Shown: positions 1 through 7,046, counted from the first letter of the stretch. The stretch: DNA of 7,106 bases from an uncultured Rhodospirillaceae bacterium (GCA_937891725.1 CALAHL010000887.1:1-7106); one strand, 5' to 3'. A program made the numbers and translations. Notes: a model not told the origin generated them from the sequence alone.

Positions 1-830
1 GCGATGTTGGCGAACGGGCCGCCATGAATGAAGGCTGGGTTGTTCTCCAGGGTCTGAACCAGGTTCGGGGCCAAGGCGTCCTTCAGCAGCACCGTCATCG
101 CCCCGTCGGCCTCGAGTTCGGCGGCCGTGACCGGTGTCTTGTCACGGGTATAGGCGACCACGATCCGTCCGAGCCGGCGCTTCAGATCCTCGATACCGGT
201 CGATAGGCACAGGATGGCCATGATCTCGGAGGCGACCACGATGTCGAACCCGTCTTCGCGCGGGAACCCGTTCGCGACCCCGCCGAGCGAGCCGACAATC
301 GAGCGCAAAGCCCTGTCGTTCATGTCGATCGCCCGCTTCCAGCCGACGCGGCGCGGGTCGATCTGCAGCGCATTGCCCCAGTAAATGTGGTTGTCCAGCA
401 TTGCCGCCAGCAGGTTGTTGGCAGCTGCGATCGCGTGGAAATCTCCGGTAAAGTGTAGGTTGATGTCCTCCATCGGGACCACCTGGGCATAGCCGCCGCC
501 GGCCGCTCCACCCTTCACGCCGAAACATGGGCCGAGCGATGGTTCCCGCAGGCAGATCGCCGCCTTTTTGCCGATCCGGTTGAGCGCATCGCCCAGGCCG
601 ACAGTGGTGGTGGTCTTGCCTTCGCCGGCCGCTGTCGGGTTGATGCCGGTGACCAGGATCAATTTGCCGTCTGGTTTGTCCTCCAGGCTCGCCAGATAGC
701 CAAGGTCGATCTTTGCCTTGGTATGGCCGTAGGGGATGAGATGTTCTGCGGGAATGCCGAGCTTCGCTCCGACATCCATGATCGGCTGCATCTTCGCGTC
801 GCGCGCGATTTCAATGTCGGACATCACCAT
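1..830 (-). CDS. fhs: Formate--tetrahydrofolate ligase, N-terminal half (runs off the left edge)
   Basis: This enzyme makes 10-formyltetrahydrofolate from formate, tetrahydrofolate and ATP in the cytoplasm, feeding one-carbon units into purine and formyl-methionine synthesis. I translated the minus strand from 830 to 3 by hand and got 276 open codons. The N-terminus reads MVMSDIEIARDAKMQPI. The ATP-binding P-loop TAAGEGKT is at residues 66-73, and the family signature GVKGGAAGGGY is at about 104-114, followed by the conserved stretch DINLHFTGDFHAI at 122-133. Family members are about 555-560 residues, so roughly half is present; the cut is the window edge, not a mutation. The start is ambiguous: ATG at 830 has an 8-nt-spaced AGAAGG, whereas ATG at 824 (MSDIEIA...) resembles more homologues as I recall them. 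The gene begins 3 bp after the diguanylate cyclase stop codon, so the two are probably co-transcribed. The family call is very secure from the motifs. Confidence 0.96.
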   Translation of the reverse strand, partial: MVMSDIEIARDAKMQPIMDVGAKLGIPAEHLIPYGHTKAKIDLGYLASLEDKPDGKLILVTGINPTAAGEGKTTTTVGLGDALNRIGKKAAICLREPSLGPCFGVKGGAAGGGYAQVVPMEDINLHFTGDFHAIAAANNLLAAMLDNHIYWGNALQIDPRRVGWKRAIDMNDRALRSIVGSLGGVANGFPREDGFDIVVASEIMAILCLSTGIEDLKRRLGRIVVAYTRDKTPVTAAELEADGAMTVLLKDALAPNLVQTLENNPAFIHGGPFANI

Positions 831-833
831 GGT

Positions 834-2648
834 CTAGACCTTCTCGATTGTGGCTTCTTTTGACTTGGCACCCAGCCGGAGTTCTAGGACGACATCTGGC
901 TTCGGTAAATCGTCCTCCTCGCTTTGCACCACACGGTTTCGTCCCGAGCGTTTCGCCCGATAAAGCGCTTCGTCCGCCTGACGCAGCATGAGGTCTAGGG
1001 ATATCGCTCCGGCGACCGTGCAGTCGTGTGAGGCCAAGCCGATGCTGACCCTATGATGGATCACCTGATCGTCAACGATCGTGGGATTGTCGGCGAACCG
1101 GGCGCGCAATCTCTCACAATGCGCCAGTGCGTCTGTGCATGATGACGCATCGAACAGGATGGCGAATTCTTCCCCGCCCATCCGGCACACCATGTCCTGT
1201 TCCTGCCGGCTGTCGCGCAGCAACTCAGCAAAATCCACCAGAACCTGGTCGCCAGCACCATGGCCGAATGTGTCGTTTATGACTTTAAAATGGTCAAGGT
1301 CGAGCAATGCCAAGCTCCAGCGTCCCTGCGCCGGAATCTGGAGGATGGCGTCAACCGTCTGTTGGAAACCGCGGCGGTTCAACAATCCGGTCAAAGGGTC
1401 CACCGTGGCGGCCACGTTGGCGGTGTCCCGTTCGCGCTGCAGCAGGCGGATCGACAGGGCAACAGAGACCGTCAGAATCGAGACTTCGACCAAGGAAGCG
1501 ATCGTGATCGCGTCGTAGTTCGAGGTGCTCGTCCAATCATTCGGCAAGAATTTGAAGGCGATATGCAACGCCAACACGGCTGCTGTCAGGCCCATCGTTC
1601 CCCAGGCCGCGCAGAACAGCAGAACCGAGAGTGATCGGATTCGACGAATAATCAGTAGGGAGCAGAACCAGAGCCACAACGGAACGAACAACGACGCCAT
1701 GAGGAGCGGGACCGTGACCTGCAGAGAGCCACCGAAGATCCCGTACACCGCCCCAATCGCCAATAGCGCCGCGGCACTCACGTTTGCCCGGTGAGCCCAA
1801 GGGGCATGGTCAGTCAACGAGAGATAAGATGTTGAAAACATCAGCGCACAGGACATGGCGGCCAATACCGGACCTTGGAACCCTAACTTTTGAATCCAAG
1901 GGTAGTCTGGGAAAACGAATTGATAGGCGAAGCCATAAAATATAAACATCGATAAGCTCAGAAAAAATAAATATCCTGAATAATACGCGAAGCTCTTTTG
2001 TTTCATAATAATAGAAAAAATCAGCCAAAGAACGGACATCGTTCCTAAAACAATGCTGATCGACGAGAATTTGAGCTGATGAATGGCCTCGTAGAACTCG
2101 AAAGAGTCACTATCCCAAAGCTTGATGCCGATATTCATTCGACGCGTGGTATCCATTCCGATGCGGAGGGTGAAATCCTGCACCTCACCGGGAGCCACGG
2201 TGCTTCTATATGCCAAACCTGGGAATGAGACCGGTCGGGACGAAAACGGCTCACTGTTGCTGATCGTCCGGGTCCGGGTCTCGCCTGTGGTGGACACCAT
2301 CCGGACATCCATGGTGTCAAGAAATGCGAGGTCGTGCGCGAACACAAAACTTCTCGGTTCGGGGGAGGTGTTCGTTGCGGAAAAGCGGATCAAGAAATGC
2401 CGACCTGAGAGCCCCCTGTCCAAATCCATGAGGGTGATAGGCGCCCAGCCTTCCGCCGTCGGTTCCAGATCCGGTCCGGGCTGAGCGACGGCATAGGTCG
2501 CCGGATCGAGCAGATAGACTCCGTCGATCGTCGTTCCGACATCGAAATATTGCGATGTGTCGGCGGCCGCCGCCTGGGTAACCGCGAAATTGATCCAGCC
2601 GGTCGCGATGAGAATGAGACCGAGGTACATGGATCGAAATGCAGACAT
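834..2648 (-). CDS. Membrane diguanylate cyclase with 7TMR-DISM sensor region and GGDEF domain
   Basis: This is predicted to make cyclic di-GMP from two GTP at the inner membrane in response to a periplasmic signal. Residues 1-29 look like a signal peptide ending in an AAAA cleavage region. Residues about 35-185 form a beta-rich periplasmic domain of the 7TMR-DISMED2 type. About seven hydrophobic segments follow, roughly at 195-215, 221-241, 257-276, 288-305, 311-334, 340-362 and 378-402, matching a 7TMR-DISM bundle. A short linker (403-416) leads to the GGDEF domain, with DPLTGLLNRRGF (417-428), LLDLDHFKVINDTFGHGAGD (448-467) and the active-site GGEEF at 491-495, so catalysis looks intact. 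The inhibitory I-site position (482-485) reads QEQD instead of RxxD, so product inhibition is probably weak or absent. AAGGA sits 11 nt before the start. The ligand is unknown. fhs follows after 3 bp. Confidence 0.93.
   Translation of the reverse strand: MSAFRSMYLGLILIATGWINFAVTQAAAADTSQYFDVGTTIDGVYLLDPATYAVAQPGPDLEPTAEGWAPITLMDLDRGLSGRHFLIRFSATNTSPEPRSFVFAHDLAFLDTMDVRMVSTTGETRTRTISNSEPFSSRPVSFPGLAYRSTVAPGEVQDFTLRIGMDTTRRMNIGIKLWDSDSFEFYEAIHQLKFSSISIVLGTMSVLWLIFSIIMKQKSFAYYSGYLFFLSLSMFIFYGFAYQFVFPDYPWIQKLGFQGPVLAAMSCALMFSTSYLSLTDHAPWAHRANVSAAALLAIGAVYGIFGGSLQVTVPLLMASLFVPLWLWFCSLLIIRRIRSLSVLLFCAAWGTMGLTAAVLALHIAFKFLPNDWTSTSNYDAITIASLVEVSILTVSVALSIRLLQRERDTANVAATVDPLTGLLNRRGFQQTVDAILQIPAQGRWSLALLDLDHFKVINDTFGHGAGDQVLVDFAELLRDSRQEQDMVCRMGGEEFAILFDASSCTDALAHCERLRARFADNPTIVDDQVIHHRVSIGLASHDCTVAGAISLDLMLRQADEALYRAKRSGRNRVVQSEEDDLPKPDVVLELRLGAKSKEATIEKV
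839..844 (-). promoter_or_regulatory. Shine-Dalgarno of fhs inside the cyclase 3' end
   Basis: On the minus strand AGAAGG lies within the last sense codons of the diguanylate cyclase, 8 nt before the ATG at 830. It favours 830 over 824 as the fhs start. Its position under ribosomes finishing the upstream gene suggests translational coupling (inference). Confidence 0.6.
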
Positions 2649-2695
2649 TCCGGAATTGGTCCTTGGGGCGGATGGCGGTTGTTGTGCGCCAAGCG

Positions 2696-2722
2696 ACTAT
2701 AGCTCAGTTTCGACTGAGCTAA
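2696..2722 (-). promoter_or_regulatory. Possible promoter of the cyclase-fhs unit
   Basis: On the minus strand TATAGT (2696-2701) matches five of six bases of the -10 consensus and lies about 48 nt before the cyclase start. The -35 side is poor: TTAGCT at 2717-2722 matches three of six with a short 15-nt spacer. The spacer region is filled by the 2700-2721 dyad. This is a weak call resting mainly on the -10. Confidence 0.3.
2700..2721. repeat. Perfect 9-bp inverted repeat with TTCG loop
   Basis: TAGCTCAGT and ACTGAGCTA pair perfectly around TTCG on the plus strand (CGAA on the minus strand). It lies 86 bp past the helicase stop and 52 bp before the cyclase start. It could be a terminator for the helicase, but no T-run follows on the minus strand. 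It could also be an operator, because it overlaps the possible -10 of the cyclase. A closely related copy is at 2805-2823. Confidence 0.6.
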
Positions 2723-2751
2723 CCCCTAATGTGCAGATTTATCGAGAGCTG

Positions 2752-2770
2752 CCGGTTCCGGAGGGACCGG
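2752..2770 (-). terminator. Candidate terminator hairpin after the helicase gene
   Basis: CCGGTTCC and GGGACCGG can form an 8-bp stem with one G-U type position and a 3-nt loop, 37 bp after the helicase stop. No clear T-tract follows on the minus strand, so intrinsic termination is uncertain. Confidence 0.35.
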
Positions 2771-2804
2771 GACGGCCGGCCTCGACGTTCTAGCTCTAGG
2801 CAGG

Positions 2805-2823
2805 AGCTCAGTCCGACTGAGGT
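2805..2823. repeat. Second copy of the AGCTCAGT...ACTGAG dyad, over the helicase stop codon
   Basis: AGCTCAGT, CCG, ACTGAGGT pairs with a single mismatch (2806 with 2822). It repeats the arms of the dyad at 2700-2721 with a different loop. It covers the stop codon and the last codons of the helicase. The two dyad centres are about 104 bp apart. Confidence 0.5.
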
Positions 2824-4871
2824 GGTTTCGGTGCGGATGGTCCTTTGCGATGCGGTTTCTTGGATTTGCCCTTGCCGGGTTTGCCGTCTCCGGGTTTACC
2901 GTCGCCAAATTTCGACTTTCCGAACTTCGGTTTCCCAAACTTGGCGCCGGGCTTGCCAGCATTGTCCTTTGGCCGTTTCGGCTTCTTCGGCTTGCGTTCC
3001 GGCGTTGCGCCGGTGTCCGCGGCGGCGATGGGGGAGGTGTCGACTGGCGGCGTGAAGACGTCCCGGGAGGGCCGTCCGGAGTCATCGTCGGTTTCGCGTT
3101 TTCGCATCAGCGGGCGGGCGCCGGGCTCGGCAGCGGCTCGCGGCGGGCGTGGGGCGCGGGGTTCCGGAGTGCTCGTCGGTTGGCTCGGTGCGCCTCCCGG
3201 AATTCGGTCGACCGTGATCGTCTTCTCAACCTTGCGGGTCGGGCCAACGGCTTCCAGGAACTTGTCGACCGCGCTCGGATGCATCTCCACATGAGTTTCC
3301 GTCTCGTGGATCTTGATGGCGCCGACGTCGGTTTTTGTGATGTTGCCGGCGCGGCACAGCATCGGGAGCAGCCAGCGGGCCTCGGCACTGTGGGTGCGGC
3401 CAACCGACAGGCGCAGCCAGACCCCGCCTTCAAAATCGTCCCGACGTTTGCGCGGCTCGTCGCGCGGCCCCCGGTCTCCGCGTTCCGCACGGTTGCTGCG
3501 GTCGCCCCGATCTCCACGCTCACCCCGGTCGGCCCGTTCGTGGCGTTCACCACCCGACGGGCCGTCCAGCAGTTCCTCCGGTGCCGCCAGCCCAGCCATC
3601 CGCTTGCGCAGAAAGGCGACGGCAACCGCTTGGGCGTCGTGGCGCGTCAACAGCTCGGCCGCGAACGCGCGCTCCGCCTCGGTGGTTTCCCCGCCGAGGT
3701 CCGAATCCTCCAGAATGCGTTGCCGGTCCAAGGCCAGGATCTCATCGGCCGAAGGGGGCTTGCCCCAGCTTGCTTCGATGCCCGCATTCGCCAACAGGCG
3801 TTCGGTATGACGCCGGCGGGAGTAGGGCACGATCAGGGTCGACACACCTTTGCGTCCGGCGCGGCCGGTTCGGCCACTCCGATGCAGGAGCGATTCCGGA
3901 TTCTTCGGCAGATCGGCGTGAATCACCAGTTCCAGGTTCGGCAAATCGATCCCGCGCGCCGCCACATCCGTCGCGATACAGACCTTCGCACGACCGTCCC
4001 GCAGCGATTGAAGCGCATGGGTCCGGGCGCTTTGGCTCAGCTCGCCTGACAGGGCCACCACGGAGATCCCGCGGTTGGTGAAGCGGCTGGTCAAATGGTT
4101 GACGGTCGCACGGGTCCCGCAGAACACGATGGCGGATGCCGCATCCACGTGCCGCAGCACATTGATGATGGCGTTTTCCCGATCGTTCGGGGCGCAGGCC
4201 AGTGCCCGATACTCGATATCGCCATGCTGGCGTTGCTCGCCGGCGGTGGTGATGCGGACCGCATCCCGCTGGTAGCGCTGTGCGAGGGAGGCGATGGTCT
4301 TGGGAACGGTGGCCGAGAACATCAGGGTGCGTCGACTTTCCGGCGCGGACTTGAGGATGAACTCAAGATCCTCGCGGAAGCCCAGGTCGAGCATCTCGTC
4401 GGCTTCGTCCAGCACGACCACCTTCATGCGGGTCATGTCCAGGGACCCGCGTTCGATATGATCCTTCAAACGTCCGGGCGTCCCGACCACGATATGGGCA
4501 CCGCGCTCCAGCGCCCAGCGCTCGGTCCGCATATCCATCCCGCCGACGCAGGAGACCACCGAGGCGCCGGTGAACTCGTAAAGCCATTCCAACTCACGCT
4601 TCACCTGAAGCGCCAACTCCCGGGTCGGCGCCACGGCCAAGGCAAGCGGTGCCGGCGCGCGTTCGAAATGATCGGCACCGTCAAGCAAGGTCGGGGCCAT
4701 GGTCAGCCCGAAGGCCACGGTCTTACCCGAGCCGGTCTGCGCCGAGACCAAGGCGTCGGCATCGCGCATCTCGGACGCAAGAACCGCCTGCTGAACCGGG
4801 GTCAGCGTCTCATATCCGCGCTTGGCCAATGCCTTACCGAGCGCCGGAACAACGCCTTCAAATTCCGTCAT
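2808..4871 (-). CDS. deaD: DEAD-box ATP-dependent RNA helicase with DbpA-type RNA-binding domain
   Basis: This cytoplasmic ATP-dependent RNA helicase is of the DeaD/CsdA kind, a family that acts in ribosome assembly, mRNA decay and cold adaptation. The helicase motifs are complete and in order: the Q motif GYETLTPVQ (19-27), Walker A AQTGSGKT (44-51), PTREL (82-86), TPGR (131-134), DEAD (155-158), SAT (186-188), ATDVAARGID (300-309) and HRSGRTGRAGR (330-340). A helical region follows, then an Arg/Asp/Gly-rich linker (about 440-478). A DbpA-like RNA-binding domain spans about 482-555, starting VWLRLSVGR. A Pro/Lys/Gly-rich tail with KFGKP/GDGKPG-type repeats (about 560-687) ends the protein. 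The start at 4871 places the Q motif at the usual distance from the N-terminus, although its Shine-Dalgarno (GAAAG) is weak. The symbol deaD reflects architecture; a RhlE-like or other paralogue name is possible. It is flanked by gaps of 159 and about 190 bp, so it is probably a separate unit. Confidence 0.94.
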   Translation of the reverse strand: MTEFEGVVPALGKALAKRGYETLTPVQQAVLASEMRDADALVSAQTGSGKTVAFGLTMAPTLLDGADHFERAPAPLALAVAPTRELALQVKRELEWLYEFTGASVVSCVGGMDMRTERWALERGAHIVVGTPGRLKDHIERGSLDMTRMKVVVLDEADEMLDLGFREDLEFILKSAPESRRTLMFSATVPKTIASLAQRYQRDAVRITTAGEQRQHGDIEYRALACAPNDRENAIINVLRHVDAASAIVFCGTRATVNHLTSRFTNRGISVVALSGELSQSARTHALQSLRDGRAKVCIATDVAARGIDLPNLELVIHADLPKNPESLLHRSGRTGRAGRKGVSTLIVPYSRRRHTERLLANAGIEASWGKPPSADEILALDRQRILEDSDLGGETTEAERAFAAELLTRHDAQAVAVAFLRKRMAGLAAPEELLDGPSGGERHERADRGERGDRGDRSNRAERGDRGPRDEPRKRRDDFEGGVWLRLSVGRTHSAEARWLLPMLCRAGNITKTDVGAIKIHETETHVEMHPSAVDKFLEAVGPTRKVEKTITVDRIPGGAPSQPTSTPEPRAPRPPRAAAEPGARPLMRKRETDDDSGRPSRDVFTPPVDTSPIAAADTGATPERKPKKPKRPKDNAGKPGAKFGKPKFGKSKFGDGKPGDGKPGKGKSKKPHRKGPSAPKPPQSD

Positions 4872-4906
4872 GTCATATCTTTCGGGGTGCCTGCGATCGG
4901 CCGGTC

Positions 4907-4922
4907 GGGAAACGCATTTCCC
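4907..4922. promoter_or_regulatory. Small perfect dyad in the helicase leader
   Basis: GGGAAA and TTTCCC pair perfectly around a 4-nt loop, 35 nt before the helicase start. Helicases of this family often have regulated leaders, so it could be a leader hairpin or an operator. I could not find a convincing promoter for this gene in 4872-5062. Confidence 0.3.
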
Positions 4923-5024
4923 TCGGTGGGATCAGCAGCGCCGCGCCTTGAGCGCGTGATCTGAGTTGAAGCGGCGCGCACCATAGGCGCGGACACGTGA
5001 AATGTACAGCGAAGAGGTTGCCTC

Positions 5025-5053
5025 CGGTCGAACTTGTCCGCGCGGTTCGACCG
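5025..5053 (-). terminator. Candidate terminator of the EAL gene
   Basis: CGGTCGAAC and GTTCGACCG form a perfect 9-bp stem with an 11-nt loop, beginning 10 bp past the stop of the EAL gene. A smaller 4-bp stem (5014-5024) follows. There is no T-tract, so it may act with Rho or merely protect the 3' end. Confidence 0.45.
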
Positions 5054-5063
5054 TCCGGATGGG

Positions 5064-6965
5064 CTACGCCGTGAGCAGGTCGGTCAAAGCCCTTGGCGGA
5101 ATAAGGCCATCCCTGTCCCGCAGCAACGAGTTGAAATCCTCGATGTTGAGCGGTCTCGAGAAATAATAGCCTTGAATCATATCACACTGGTAAGAGCGCA
5201 AGATCAGATATTGACCGATATTTTCGACGCCCTCGGCGACCACGGTTTTGCCGAGATTGGTGCCGATTTCGATGATCTGGCGGACCAGCACGCCCTTCTG
5301 CGTGTCCGTCACGATGTCCGTCACGAAGGACCGGTCGATCTTCAGGGTATCGATCGGCAACTGGTGCAAATACGACAAGGACGAATGCCCGGTCCCGAAG
5401 TCATCAAGGCTGATTTTAACACCGAGATCCTTTAGGCGCTGCAATCGATCGACCATGATGTTCATCTGATCGATGATCGAGGATTCCAGAATTTCAAACT
5501 CCAGCGCATGTCTGGGCAGTTCGAATTCCTGGAGCAGGCTGGCGATCAGTTCGACAAACCCGTCCCTCTGGAGAGTTTCCGTCGTCAAATTGACGGAAAC
5601 CGCGCCTAGGTCGTACCCCTTGATATGCCAGGCGCGGATCTGGGCGCAGGCGGTTCGCAATACCCAGTGCTCAAGCTCCGGCAGCAGGCCGGTATCCCTG
5701 GCGGTGGAGATCGCATCAAGCGGCGAAACATGCCCGAGGTCCTTGTCGTTCCATCTGAGCAAGGCTTCCGCACCTCGTACCCGGCTGTCCGAAAGCCTAA
5801 TCTTCGGCTGATAGCTCAGGGTCAACCGATCGTGAGCCAGTGCAAGAGGGAGCGCGTGAGCGACTTGCCGCCTGCGCTCGGCGATCCGGTCCATGCCTTC
5901 GGAAAACAGAACCGCGCGCGTTCCTGCGATCAGGCTGGTCACGGTATCGGTCGCCGTCATCGCGTTGAGAAACCCGGCTTCGAGAGGCGGGTCTTGTTCG
6001 GGCAATGGAGCGACCCCGACCAGCACCGGTGTGCTGACGATCACCGTTGAGGTTTGGATGCGCTGACCGATCGCGTTGACCAGATCGGCTGCGAGACCCG
6101 CGTCGCGCCCGCCTTGACTTGTTGATGTGACGAATACGACGAGTCCGGTGTAGGCGCCGGCGCCGACGATATAGCCCCGGTCCTTCAGCCCCAGTTTCAC
6201 CCGTCGCACGATTTCCGCGATGAGTTCCTTATGGACTTCGTGCCCGAAGGTTCGTGCAACGGTCCGTTCTTCGGGAAGGCTGATGTGTATGCAGGTGAAA
6301 CGTTTCTCCGGATGCGATTTCAGCAGCGCCGCGCAACGCAGCTTGAACATGTCGTTGTCGATCAGGATATCCAGGTCCTGTAAGGGCGTTTGGTCATGGA
6401 TGAGGTCCACGAATTCCCCGGCCACTCGAGACTGAAACTTAGCTTCGATGAGGCTCGCGAACATGTTCAGGCAATCGATCTCGCGTTGGCTGAACTCACG
6501 CGGCCGATAGTCGATGCAGCACAGGCTACCCAGCAGAAACCCCGTCGCGGACCGGATGATGCGCTCAGCATAGGATCTGATGTGAGGCGTATTCGTGACC
6601 AGTGAGTTCGAGGCGAATTGGGCCTCCGCTTGGGTGTCTGGAATGAGCAGGAAGTCTTCGGCACCGTTCGTCTGGCCGGGAAGCGCGGTCTCATGATCGA
6701 TGTCATGCGACTTTATGTTGAAAAACAGCTTGAACCACTTCTGGTTCGTGCCGGGTTGCGAGAAGAACACGGTCGGGAAGCCCAGAGTCTTGGAAATCAG
6801 GCTGGTTATCAGATCCATTTGCGGATCGGTCGAATTGTCGAAGAGTCCGAGATTTCGGAACTCTGCAGCGTGATTTGGTTCATAGCCACCCGAAGGCTGA
6901 ACCTCATGATTTGGCATGAGGAGCGCTGCTTTAGGATCGTGCTTTTGGGGGGGTGTTTTATTCAT
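5064..6965 (-). CDS. GAF / degenerate GGDEF / EAL protein, predicted c-di-GMP phosphodiesterase
   Basis: This is predicted to hydrolyse cyclic di-GMP to pGpG in the cytoplasm under control of a GAF sensor. No signal peptide or membrane segment is visible. Residues about 40-180 are a GAF domain ending GFLLGSLCCIDYRPREFS (142-159), with adjacent cysteines at 149-150. Residues about 200-355 resemble a GGDEF fold whose signature is lost: GAYTG (270-274) stands where GGDEF would be. The EAL domain (about 366-618) keeps its metal and catalytic residues: EAL at 400-402, N459 in SVNL, E491 in FEILES, DDFGTG at 521-526, K542 in LKID, E578 in VAEGVE and Q598 in QGYYFSRP. The protein is therefore probably an active phosphodiesterase without cyclase activity. 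The start at 6965 has only a poor Shine-Dalgarno (GAGTG). A seven-C run occupies codons 4-7. The signal sensed by the GAF domain is unknown. Confidence 0.93.
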   Translation of the reverse strand: MNKTPPQKHDPKAALLMPNHEVQPSGGYEPNHAAEFRNLGLFDNSTDPQMDLITSLISKTLGFPTVFFSQPGTNQKWFKLFFNIKSHDIDHETALPGQTNGAEDFLLIPDTQAEAQFASNSLVTNTPHIRSYAERIIRSATGFLLGSLCCIDYRPREFSQREIDCLNMFASLIEAKFQSRVAGEFVDLIHDQTPLQDLDILIDNDMFKLRCAALLKSHPEKRFTCIHISLPEERTVARTFGHEVHKELIAEIVRRVKLGLKDRGYIVGAGAYTGLVVFVTSTSQGGRDAGLAADLVNAIGQRIQTSTVIVSTPVLVGVAPLPEQDPPLEAGFLNAMTATDTVTSLIAGTRAVLFSEGMDRIAERRRQVAHALPLALAHDRLTLSYQPKIRLSDSRVRGAEALLRWNDKDLGHVSPLDAISTARDTGLLPELEHWVLRTACAQIRAWHIKGYDLGAVSVNLTTETLQRDGFVELIASLLQEFELPRHALEFEILESSIIDQMNIMVDRLQRLKDLGVKISLDDFGTGHSSLSYLHQLPIDTLKIDRSFVTDIVTDTQKGVLVRQIIEIGTNLGKTVVAEGVENIGQYLILRSYQCDMIQGYYFSRPLNIEDFNSLLRDRDGLIPPRALTDLLTA

Positions 6966-7017
6966 CGCGCACTCAGGCTTGTTGATCTTTTATTAGCAAT
7001 CTATGATTTAAATGTAT

Positions 7018-7046
7018 ATCATACAAGAAAAATCAATGGTCGTGAA
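7018..7046 (-). promoter_or_regulatory. Sigma-70-type promoter candidate for the EAL gene
   Basis: On the minus strand TTCACG (7041-7046, four of six to the -35 consensus) and TATGAT (7018-7023, five of six to the -10) are separated by exactly 17 bp. They sit in an AT-rich stretch that contrasts with the GC-rich surroundings. Transcription would start near 7011, giving a leader of about 45 nt. Confidence 0.55.

Noticed and set aside
142..528. Alternative minus-strand frame at 142-528
   Set aside because: It overlaps the fhs frame, which carries the P-loop and family signature; the translation is an Arg/Gly-rich shadow.
827..838. Adjacent CCATGG and TCTAGA, as in cloning junctions
   Set aside because: Both flanking frames continue as normal native genes, and the sites arise from the start codon of fhs and the stop codon of the cyclase; chance is sufficient.
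1810..2028. Hydrophobic 72-residue frame on the minus strand
   Set aside because: It is an out-of-frame shadow of the AT-rich membrane-segment coding region of the cyclase.
2697..2721. CTATAGCTCAG resembles the D-arm start of a tRNA
   Set aside because: No acceptor, anticodon or T arms can be built around it; the sequence is explained by the inverted repeat.
2850..4964. Long open frames on the plus strand (2850-4049 and 4095-4964) opposite the helicase
   Set aside because: They lie antisense to a helicase gene with every conserved motif, encode no recognisable domain, and are expected from GC-rich codon bias.
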